Positions 1 through 10,252 of a stretch of DNA of 64,000 bases are shown one piece after another. This stretch comes from Hetaerina americana (lineage: Eukaryota; Arthropoda; Insecta; Odonata; Calopterygidae): positions 124,001 through 188,000 of the forward strand of contig JAKTNV010000267.1 of assembly GCA_022747635.1 (NCBI GenBank), given 5' to 3'. The position numbers were made by a program, and so were the translations under genes. The notes under the pieces were generated by a model. It searched no databases. It worked only from the letters and a program-made list of their open reading frames with translations, and was not told the origin of the DNA. Positions within the stretch are counted from its first letter, which is position 1. The number at the start of each line of letters is the position of its first letter.

Positions 1-81
1 CAAGTGTTAACGTTGCTAAAAGAACCCAAATTTAAAAAAATATTGCGAAAAACAACAATCTTCTGTTGTAGAGTGAATGTT
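1..81 (+). repeat. Partial monomer at the left edge
   Basis: The last 81 bp of a monomer, starting in the GTGTTAACG dyad region and ending in GTGAATGTT. It carries the AAAGAACCC and CTGTTGTAGAG tail variants, the same tail as monomers ending at 706, 1019 and 3202. Confidence 0.95.
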
Positions 82-619
82 TGAGGTGTATAGAAGGCAT
101 TTTTTTCATTTTTAGAAAATTTAATTTTTCACATTTTTCCATGAAAAGTGCCAATACCCCCCCTTTGGGTTCTAGGTGAAAATCTCACTCGACACATATC
201 TACAAAAATGTTTCCAAGCTGTGTACTGTTGTTCATTTTCATCAAATAAACAATATAAAACCCAGAATAAATCCTGAAAGACAAGAAATGAGCATAAAAG
301 ATGCTTCAGCGCAAGTGTTAACGTTGCTAAAAGAGCCCAAATTTCAATAAATATTGCGAAAAACAACAATCTTCTGTTTTAGAGTGAATGTTTGAGGTGT
401 ATAGAAGGCATTTATTTTATTTTTAGAAATTTTAATTTTTTACATTTTTCCATGAAAAGTGCCAATACCCCCCCCCTTTGGTTTCTTGGTGAAAATCTCA
501 CTCGACACAAATCAAACAAAAATGTTTCCATGGTGTGTATTGTTGTTCATTTTCATCAAATAAACAAAATAAAACCCAGAATAAATCCTGAAAGACAAGA
601 AATGAGCGTAAAAGATGCT

Positions 620-644
620 TTAGCGCAAGTGTTAACGTTGCTAA
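620..644. other. GTTAAC-centred dyad, TTAGCgCAA ... TTGCTAA
   Basis: Left arm TTAGCgCAA (620-628) and right arm TTGCTAA (638-644) are inverted repeats with a single bulged G, separated by GTGTTAACG. The spacer contains the palindrome GTTAAC, and AACGTT overlaps the right side. The perfect arm occurs in monomers carrying GCTTTAGCGC; the commoner GCTTCAGCGC form has one mismatch. Right-arm variants include GCTAACAGAG, GCACAAAGAG and TTACTAAAAG. It could be a protein-binding site or simply a chance dyad. Confidence 0.55.
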
Positions 645-1019
645 AAGAACCCAAATTTAAAAAAATATTGCGAAAAACAACAATCTTCTGTTGTAGAGTG
701 AATGTTTGAGGTGTATAGAAGGCATTTTTTTCATTTTTAGAAATTTTAATTTTTCACATTTTTCCATGAAAAGTGCCAATACCCCCCCCTTTGGTTTCTA
801 GGTGAAAATCTCACTCGACACAAATCAAACAAAAATGTTTCCATGGTGTGTATTGTTGTTCATTTTCATCAAATAAACAAAATAAAACCCAGAATTAATC
901 CTGAAAGACAAGAAATGAGCGTAAAAGATGCTTTAGCGCAAGTGTTAACGTTGCTAAAAGAACCCAAATTTAAAAAAATATTGCGAAAAACAACAATCTT
1001 CTGTTGTAGAGTGAATGTT

Positions 1020-1953
1020 TGAGGTGTATAGAAAGCATTTTTTTCATTTTTAGAAATTTTAATTTTTCACATTTTTCCATGAAAAGTGCCAACCCCCCCT
1101 TTTGGGTTCTAGGTGAAAATCTCACTCGACACAAATCAAATAAAAATGTTTCCATGGTGTGTATTGTTGTTCATTTTCATCAAATAAAAAAAAGAAAACC
1201 CAGAATAAATCCTGAAAGACAAGAAATGAGCATAAAAGATGCTTCAGCGCAAGTGTTATCGTTGCTAAAAGAGCCAAAATTTCAAAAAATATTGCGAAAA
1301 ACAGCAATCTTCTGTTTTAGAGTGAATGTTTGAGGTGTATAGAAGGCATTTTTTTCATTTTTTAAATTTATATTTTTTACATTTTTCCATGAAAAGTGCC
1401 AATACCCCCCCTTTGGGTTCAAGGTGAAAATCTCACTCGACACATATCTACAAACATGTTTCCAAGCTGTGTACTGTTGTTCATTTTCATCAAATAAAAT
1501 AAATAAAACCCAGAATAAATTCTGAAAGACAAGAAATGAGCATAAAAGATGCTTCAGCGCAAGTGTTAACGTTGCTAAAAGAGCCCAAATTTCAATAAAT
1601 ATTGCGAAAAACAACAATCTTCTGTTTTAGAGTGAATGTTTGAGGTGTATAGAAGGCATTTATTTTATTTTTAGAAATTTTAATTTTTTACATTTTTCCA
1701 TGAAAAGTGCCAATACCCCCCCCTTTGGGTTCTAGGTGAAAATCTCACTAGACACAAATCAAACAAAAATGTTTCCATGGTGTGTATTGTTGTTCATTTT
1801 CATCAAAAAAAGAAAATAAAACCCAGAATAAATCCTGAAAGACAAGAAATGAGCATAAAAGATGCTTCAGCGCAAGTGTTAACGTTACTAAAAGAGCCCA
1901 AATTTCAAAAAATATTGCGAAAAACAGCAATCTTCTGTTTAAGAGTGAATGTT
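1020..1953 (+). repeat. Three-monomer cassette, copied at 4138-5071
   Basis: Monomers at 1020, 1331 and 1641 match those at 4138, 4449 and 4759, an offset of 3118 bp (10 monomers). Lengths are 311, 310, 313 in both. Shared private features include CAAATAAAAAAAAGAAAACCC in parts (the AAAAAAAAGAAAA run near 1188 and 4306), GTGTTATCG near 1254 and 4373, and a CATTTTTTAAATTTAT segment near 1356 and 4474. The next monomers (1954 and 5072) are of different types, so only the cassette is shared. Confidence 0.75.
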
Positions 1954-2888
1954 TGAGGTGTATAGAAGGCATTTTTTTCATTTTTAGAAAATTTAATTTT
2001 TCACATTTTTCCATGAAAAGTGCCAATACCCCCCCTTTGGGTTCTAGGTGAAAATCTCACTCGACACATATCTACAAAAATGTTTCCAAGCTGTGTACTG
2101 TTGTTCATTTTCATCAAATAAACAATATAAAACCCAGAATAAATCCTGAAAGACAAGAAATGAGCATAAAAGATGCTTCAGCGCAAGTGTTAACGTTACT
2201 AAAAGAGCCCAAGTTTCAAAAAATATTGCGAAAAACAGCAATCTTCTGTTGTAGAATGAATGTTTGAGGTGTATAGAAGGCATTTTTTTCATTTTTAGAA
2301 ATTTTAAATTTTCATATTTTTCCATGAAAAGTTCCAATACCCCCCCCTTTGGTTTCTAGGTGAAAATCTCACACGACACAAATCAAACAAAAATGTTTCC
2401 ATGGTGTGTATTGTTGTTCATTTTCATCAAATAAACAAAATAAAACCCAGAATAAATCCTGAAAGACAAGAAATGAGCATAAAAGATGCTTTAGCGCAAG
2501 TGTTAACGTTGCTAAAAGAACCCAAATTTAAAAAAATATTGCGAAAAACAACAATCTTCTGTTGTAGAGTGAATGTTTGAGGCGTATAGAAGGCATTTTT
2601 TTCATTTTTAGAAATTTTAATTAGTCACATTTTTCCATGAAAAGTGCCAATACCCCCACTTTGGGTTCAAGGTGAAAATCTCACTCGACACATATCTACA
2701 AAAATGTTTCCAAGCTGTGTACTGTTGTTCATTTTCATTAAATAAAATAAATAAAACCCAGAATAAATTCTGAAAGACAAGAAATGAGCATAAAAGATGC
2801 TTCAGCGCAAGTGTTAACGTTGCTAAAAGAGCCCAAATTTCAATAAATATTGCGAAAAACAACAATCTTCTGTTTTAGAGTGAATGTT
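1954..2888 (+). repeat. Three-monomer cassette, copied at 3203-4137, recurring in part at 5698 and 7881
   Basis: Monomers 1954, 2265 and 2578 match 3203, 3514 and 3827 with an offset of 1249 bp (4 monomers). The first monomer has the private AGAAAATTTAA variant, the second the GTTCCAATAC and CACACGACAC variants, the third TGAGGCGTATAG. The first two types recur as pairs at 5698/6003 and 7881/8191, and AGAAAATTTAA also opens the monomer at 82. The third copy lost its C tract. The last few bases of the third monomer differ (CTGTTTTAGAG versus CTGTTGTAGAG), so the exchange point lies near that end. Confidence 0.75.
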
Positions 2889-5071
2889 TGAGGTGTATAG
2901 AAGGCATTTATTTTATTTTTAGAAATTTTAATTTTTTACATTTTTCCATGAAAAGTGCCAATACCCCCCCCCTTTGGTTTCTAGGTGAAAATCTCACTCG
3001 ACACAAATCAAACAAAAATGTTTCCATGGTGTGTATTGTTGTTCATTTTCATCAAATAAACAAAATAAAACCCAGAATAAATCCTGAAAGACAAGAAATG
3101 AGCGTAAAAGATGCTTTAGCGCAAGTGTTAACGTTGCTAAAAGAACCCAAATTTAAAAAAATATTGCGAAAAACAACAATCTTCTGTTGTAGAGTGAATG
3201 TTTGAGGTGTATAGAAGGCATTTTTTTCATTTTTAGAAAATTTAATTTTTCACATTTTTCCATGAAAAGTGCCAATACCCCCCCTTTGGGTTCTAGGTGA
3301 AAATCTCACTCGACACATATCTACAAAAATGTTTCCAAGCTGTGTACTGTTGTTCATTTTCATCAAATAAACAATATAAAACCCAGAATAAATCCTGAAA
3401 GACAAGAAATGAGCATAAAAGATGCTTCAGCGCAAGTGTTAACGTTACTAAAAGAGCCCAAGTTTCAAAAAATATTGCGAAAAACAGCAATCTTCTGTTG
3501 TAGAATGAATGTTTGAGGTGTATAGAAGGCATTTTTTTCATTTTTAGAAATTTTAATTTTTCATATTTTTCCATGAAAAGTTCCAATACCCCCCCCTTTG
3601 GTTTCTAGGTGAAAATCTCACACGACACAAATCAAACAAAAATGTTTCCATGGTGTGTATTGTTGTTCATTTTCATCAAATAAACAAAATAAAACCCAGA
3701 ATAAATCCTGAAAGACAAGAAATGAGCATAAAAGATGCTTTAGCGCAAGTGTTTACGTTGCTAAAAGAACCCAAATTTAAAAAAATATTGCGAAAAACAA
3801 CAATCTTCTGTTGTAGAGTGAATGTTTGAGGCGTATAGAAGGCATTTTTTTCATTTTTAGAAATTTTAATTATTCACATTTTTCCATGAAAAGTGCCAAT
3901 ACCCCCACTTTGGGTTCAAGGTGAAAATCTCACTCGACACATATCTACAAAAATGTTTCCAAGCTGTGTACTGTTGTTCATTTTCATTAAATAAAATAAA
4001 TAAAACCCAGAATAAATTCTGAAAGACAAGAAATGAGCATAAAAGATGCTTCAGCGCAAGTGTTAACGTTGCTAAAAGAGCCCAAATTTCAATAAATATT
4101 GCGAAAAACAACAATCTTCTGTTGTAGAGTGAATGTTTGAGGTGTATAGAAGGCATTTTTTTCATTTTTAGAAATTTTAATTTTTCACATTTTTCCATGA
4201 AAAGTGCCAACCCCCCCTTTTGGGTTCTAGGTGAAAATCTCACTCGACACAAATCAAATAAAAATGTTTCCATGGTGTGTATTGTTGTTCATTTTCATCA
4301 AATAAAAAAAAGAAAACCCAGAATAAATCCTGAAAGACAAGAAATGAGCATAAAAGATGCTTCAGCGCAAGTGTTATCGTTGCTAAAAGAACCCAAATTT
4401 CAAAAAATATTGCGAAAAACAGCAATCTTCTGTTTTAGAGTGAATGTTTGAGGTGTATAGAAGGCATTTTTTTCATTTTTTAAATTTATATTTTCTACAT
4501 TTTTCCATGAAAAGTGCCAATACCCCCCCTTTGGGTTCAAGGTGAAAATCTCACTCGACACATATCTACAAACATGTTTCCAAGCTGTGTACTGTTGTTC
4601 ATTTTCATCAAATAAAATAAATAAAACCCAGAATAAATTCTGAAAGACAAGAAATGAGCATAAAAGATGCTTCAGCGCAAGTGTTAACGTTGCTAAAAGA
4701 GCCCAAATTTCAATAAATATTGCGAAAAACAACAATCTTCTGTTTTAGAGTGAATGTTTGAGGTGTATAGAAGGCATTTATTTTATTTTTAGAAATTTTA
4801 ATTTTTTACATTTTTCCATGAAAAGTGCCAATACCCCCCCCTTTGGGTTCTAGGTGAAAATCTCACTAGACACAAATCAAACAAAAATGTTTCCATGGTG
4901 TGTATTGTTGTTCATTTTCATTAAATAAACAAAATAAAACCCAGAATAAATCCTGAAAGACAAGAAATGAGCATAAAAGATGCTTCAGCGCAAGTGTTAA
5001 CGTTGCTAAAAGAGCCCAAATTTCAAAAAATATTGCGAAAAACAACAATCTTCTGTTTTAGAGTGAATGTT

Positions 5072-6315
5072 TGAGGTGAACAGAAGGCATTTATTTTATT
5101 TTTATAAATTTTAATTTTTTACATTTTTCCATGAAAAGTGCCAATACCCCCCGCTTTGGGTTCTAGGTGAAAATCTCACTCGACAGAAATCAAACAAAAA
5201 TATTTCCACGGTGTGTATTGTTGTTCATTTTCATCAAATAAACAAAATAAAACCAAGAATAAATCCTGAAAGACAAGAAATGAGCATAAAAGATGCTTCA
5301 GCGCAAGTGTTAACGTTGCTATAAGAGCCCAAATTTCAAAAAAAATTGCGAAAAACAACAATCTTCTGTTTTAGAGTGAATGTTTGAGGTGTACAGAAGG
5401 CATTTATTATATTTTTATAAATTTTAATTTTTTACATTTATCAATGAAAAGTGCCAATACCCCCCCCTTTGGGTTCTAGGTGAAAATCTCACTCGACACA
5501 AATGAAACAAAAATGTTTCCATGGTGTGTATTGTTGTTCATTTTCATCAAAAAAAGAAAATAAAACCCAGAATAAATCCTGAAAGACAAGAAATGAGCAT
5601 AAAAGATGCTTCAGCGCAAGTGTTAACGTTACTAAAAGAGCCCAAATTTCAAAAAATATTGCGAAAAACAGCAATCTTCTGTTTAAGAGTGAATGTTTGA
5701 GGTGTATAGAAGGCATTTTTTTCATTTTTAGAAAATTTAATTTTTCACATTTTTCCATGAAAAGTGCCAATCCTTTGGGTTCTAGGTGAAAATCTCACTC
5801 GACACATATCTACAAAAATGTTTCCAAGCTGTGTACTGTTGTTCATTTTCATCAAATAAACAATATAAAACCCAGAATAAATCCTGAAAGACAAGAAATG
5901 AGCATAAAAGATGCTTCAGCGCAAGTGTTAACGTTACTAAAAGAGCCCAAGTTTCAAAAAATATTGCGAAAAACAGCAATCTTCTGTTGTAGAATGAATG
6001 TTTGAGGTGTATAGAAGGCATTTTTTTCATTTTTAAAAATTTTAATTTTTCATATTTTTCCATGAAAAGTTCCAATACCCCCCCCTTTGGTTTCTAGGTG
6101 AAAATCTCACACGACACAAATCAAACAAAAATGTTTCCATGGTGTGTATTGTTGTTCATTTTCATCAAATAAACAAAATAAAACCCAGAATAAATCCTGA
6201 AAGACAAGAAATGAGCATAAAAGATGCTTTAGCGCAAGTGTTAACGTTGCTAAAAGAACCCAAATTTCAAAAAATATTGCGAAAAACAACAATCTTCTGT
6301 TGTAGAGTGAATGTT
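5072..6315 (+). repeat. Four-monomer cassette, copied at 7254-8503
   Basis: Monomers 5072, 5385, 5698 and 6003 match 7254, 7568, 7881 and 8191, a spacing of seven monomers (2182-2193 bp). Shared markers are GACAGAAATC with AAATATTTCC, GCTATAAGAG, the TTATTATATTTTTAT segment with CATTTATCAATG, and AAAAAAAGAAAATAAAACC. The opening pair recurs again at 10374/10690. The main difference is the lost C tract in 5698-6002. Confidence 0.75.
5698..6002 (+). repeat. Short monomer (305 bp): C tract collapsed
   Basis: Reads GTGCCAATCCTTTGGG near 5764, so most of the C tract is missing while the rest of the monomer is intact. Its partners at 1954 and 7881 keep the tract, which dates the loss to after the cassette was copied. 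Confidence 0.85.
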
Positions 6316-9300
6316 TGAGGCGTATAGAAGGCATTTTTTTCATTTTTAGAAATTTTAATTATTCACATTTTTCCATGAAAAGTGCCAATACCCCCACTTT
6401 GGGTTCAAGGTGAAAATCTCACTCGACACATATCTACAAAAATGTTTCCAAGCTGTGTACTGTTGTTCATTTTCATTAAATAAAATAAATAAAACCCAGA
6501 ATAAATTCTGAAAGACAAGAAATGAGCATAAAAGATGCTTCAGCGCAAGTGTTAACGTTGCTAAAAGAGCCCAAATTTCAATAAATATTGCGAAAAACAA
6601 CAATCTTCTGTTTTAGAGTGAATGTTTGAGGTGTATAGAAGGCATTTATTTTATTTTTAGAAATTTTAATTTTTTACATTTTTCCATGAAAAGTGCCAAT
6701 ACCCCCCCCCTTTGGTTTCTAGGTGAAAATCTCACTCGACACAAATCAAACAAAAATGTTTCCATGGTGTGTATTGTTGTTCATTTTCATCAAATAAACA
6801 AAATAAAACCCAGAATAAATCCTGAAAGACAAGAAATGAGCGTAAAAGATGCTTTAGCGCAGGTGTTAACGTTGCTAAAAGAACCCAAATTTAAAAAAAT
6901 ATTGCGAAAAACAACAATCTTCTGTTGTAGAGTGAATGTTTGAGGTGTATAGAAGGCATTTTTTTCATTTTTAGAAATTTTAATTTTTCACATTTTTCCA
7001 TGAAAAGTGCCAATACCCCCCCCTTTGGTTTCTAGGTGAAAATCTCACTCGACACAAATCAAACAAAAATGTTTCCGTGGTGTGTATTGTTGTTCATTTT
7101 CATCAAATAAACAAAATAAAACCAAGAATAAATCCTGAAAGACAAGAAATGAGCATAAAAGATGCTTCAGCGCAAGTGTTTACGTTGCTAAAAGAGCCCA
7201 AATTTCAAAAAATATTGCGAAAAACAACAATCTTCTGTTTTAGAGTGAATGTTTGAGGTGTACAGAAGGCATTTATTTTATTTTTATAAATTTTAATTTT
7301 TTACATTTTTCCATGAAAAGTGCCAATACCCCCCCCCTTTGGGTTCTAGGTGAAAATCTCACTCGACAGAAATCAAACAAAAATATTTCCATGGTGTGTA
7401 TTGTTGTTCATTTTCATCAAATAAACAAAATAAAACCAAGAATAAATCCTGAAAGACAAGAAATGAGCATAAAAGATGCTTCAGCGCAAGTGTTAACGTT
7501 GCTATAAGAGCCCAAATTTCAAAAAAAAATGCGAAAAACAACAATCTTCTGTTTTAGAGTGAATGTTTGAGGTGTACAGAAGGCATTTATTATATTTTTA
7601 TAAATTTTAATTTTTTACATTTATCAATGAAAAGTGCCAATACCCCCCCCTTTGGGTTCTAGGTGAAAATCTCACTCGACACAAATGAAACAAAAATGTT
7701 TCCATGGTGTGTATTGTTGTTCATTTTCATCAAAAAAAGAAAATAAAACCCAGAATAAATCCTGAAAGACAAGAAATGAGCATAAAAGATGCTTCAGCGC
7801 AAGTGTTAACGTTACTAAAAGAGCCCAAATTTCAAAAAATATTGCGAAAAACAGCAATCTTCTGTTTAAGAGTGAATGTTTGAGGTGTATAGAAGGCATT
7901 TTTTCATTTTTAGAAAATTTAATTTTTCACATTTTTCCATGAAAAGTGCCAATACCCCCCCTTTGGGTTCTAGGTGAAAATCTCACTCGACACATATCTA
8001 CAAAAATGTTTCCAAGCTGTGTACTGTTGTTCATTTTCATCAAATAAACAATATAAAACCCAGAATAAATCCTGAAAGACAAGAAATGAGCATAAAAGAT
8101 GCTTCAGCGCAAGTGTTAACGTTACTAAAAGAGCCCAAGTTTCAAAAAATATTGCGAAAAACAGCAATCTTCTGTTGTAGAATGAATGTTTGAGGTGTAT
8201 AGAAGGCATTTTTTTCATTTTTAGAAATTTTAATTTTTCATATTTTTCCATGAAAAGTTCCAATACCCCCCCCTTTGGTTTCTAGGTGAAAATCTCACAC
8301 GACACAAATCAAACAAAAATGTTTCCATGGTGTGTATTGTTGTTCATTTTCATCAAATAAACAAAATAAAACCCAGAATAAATCCATAAAGACAAGAAAT
8401 GAGCATAAAAGATGCTTTAGCGCAAGTGTTAACGTTGCTAAAAGAACCCAAATTTAAATAAATATTGCGAAAAACAACAATCTTCTGTTGTAGAGTGAAT
8501 GTTTGAGGTGTATAGAAGGCATTTTTTTCATTTTTAGAAATTTTAATTTTTCACATTTTTCCATGAAAAGTGCCAACCCCCCCCTTTGGGTTCTAGGTGA
8601 AAATCTCACTCGACACAAATCAAACAAAAATGTTTCCATGGTGTGTATTGTTGTTCATTTTCATCAAATAAAAAAAATAAAACCCAGAATAAATCCAGAA
8701 AGACAAGAAATGAGCATAAAAGATGCTTTAGCGCAAGTGATAACGTTGCTAACAGAGACCAAATTTCAAAAAATATTGCGATTAACACAAATCTTCGGTA
8801 TTAGAGTGAATGTTTGAGGCGTATAGAAGGCATTTTTTTCATTTTTAGAAATTTTAATTATTCACATTTTTCCATGAAAAGTGCCAATACCCCCACTTTG
8901 GGTTCAAGGTGAAAATCTCACTCGACACATATCTACAAAAATGTTTCCAAGCTGTGTACTGTTGTTCATTTTCATCAAATAAAATAAATAAAACCCAGAA
9001 TAAATTCTGAAAGACAAGAAATGAGCATAAAAGATGCTTCAGCGCAAGTGTTAACGTTGCTAAAAGAGCCCAAATTTCAATAAATATTGCGAAAAACAAC
9101 AACCTTCTGTTTTAGAGTGAATGTTTGAGGTGTATAGAAGGCATTTATTTTATTTTTAGAAATTTTAATTTTTTACATTTTTCCATGAAAAGTGCCAATA
9201 CCCCCCCCTTTGGTTTCTAGGTGAAAATCTCACTCGACACAAATCAAACAAAAATGTTTCCATGGTGTGTATTGTTGTTCATTTTCATCAAATAAACAAA

Positions 9301-10134
9301 ATAAAACCCAGAATAAATCCTGAAAGACAAGAAATGAGCGTAAAAGATGCTTTAGCGCAAGTGTTAACGTTGCTAAAAGAACCCAAATTTAAAAAAATAT
9401 TGCGAAAAACAACAATCTTCTGTTGTAGAGTGAATGTTTGAGGTGTATAGAAGGCATTTTTTTCATTTTTAGAAATTTTAATTTTTCACATTTTTCCATG
9501 AAAAGTGCCAACCCCCCCCTTTGGGTTCTAGGTGAAAATCTCACTCGACACAAATCAAACAAAAATGTTTCCATGGTGTGTATTGTTGTTCATTTTCATC
9601 AAATAAAAAAAATAAAACCCAGAATAAATCCTGAAAGACAAGAAATGAGCATAAAAGATGTTTAGCGCAAGTGTTAACGTTGCTAACAGAGACCAAATTT
9701 CAAAAAATATTGCGATTAACAACAATCTTCGGTATTAGAGTGAATGTTTGAGGCGTATAGAAGGCATTTTTTTCATTTTTAGAAATTTTAATTATTCACA
9801 TTTTTCCATGAAAAGTGCCAATACCCCCCCTTTGGGTTCAAGGTGAAAATCTCACTCGACACATATCTACCAAAATGTTTCCAAGCTGTGTACTGTTGTT
9901 CATTTTCATCAAATAAAATAAATAAAACCCAGAATAAATTCTGAAAGACAAGAAATGAGCATAAAAGATGCTTCAGCGCAAGTGTTAACGTTGCTAAAAG
10001 AGCCCAAATTTCAATAAATATTGCGAAAAACAACAATCTTCTGTTTTAGAGTGAATGTTTGAGGTGTATAGAAGGCATTTATTTTATTTTTAGAAATTTT
10101 AATTTTTTACATTTTTCCATGAAAAGTGCCAATA

Positions 10135-10143
10135 CCCCCCCCC
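10135..10143 (+). repeat. Homopolymer C tract, length-variable (in nearly every monomer)
   Basis: A run of C follows GTGCCAATA or GTGCCAA and precedes TTTGG or TGG. It has nine C here. Elsewhere it is typically 6-10 and reaches 12 near 19191, 27607, 27938, 38890 and 57347. It is nearly lost near 5771, 16694, 59218 and 62662. This tract alone explains most monomer length differences. On the minus strand it is a G run, but one long run per monomer does not make a canonical intramolecular G-quadruplex. Confidence 0.9.
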
Positions 10144-10225
10144 TTTGGGTTCTAGGTGAAAATCTCACTAGACACAAATCAAACAAAAATGTTTCCATGG
10201 TGTGTATTGTTGTTCATTTTCATCA

Positions 10226-10252
10226 AATAAACAAAATAAAACCCAGAATAAA
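10226..10252 (+). other. Cluster of three AATAAA hexamers (recurs in the array)
   Basis: AATAAA begins at 10226, 10235 and 10247. The cluster is found in most monomers. Some variants read AAAAAAACAAAATAAA and keep two hexamers; others read AAATAAAATAAATAAA. The flanking direct repeat AAATAAA fits the 9-bp deletions seen at 39132-39435 and 55391-55694. Known: AATAAA is the eukaryotic polyadenylation signal. Any effect on satellite transcripts is speculation, since the motif is also expected from AT-rich composition. Confidence 0.6.

Noticed and set aside
392..709. Recurrent plus-strand open frame of about 104-105 codons, one per monomer
   Set aside because: It begins at TTG (or GTG in shorter forms), not ATG. 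Its front and back halves are in one frame only for some C-tract lengths. Variants between monomers are not biased to silent changes, and no known domain is visible. It is a by-product of the repeat.
10135..10143. G-quadruplex or i-motif from the C tract
   Set aside because: Each monomer has only one long run; the other C triplets are about 100 bp or more away. A canonical four-run motif is not present within a monomer.
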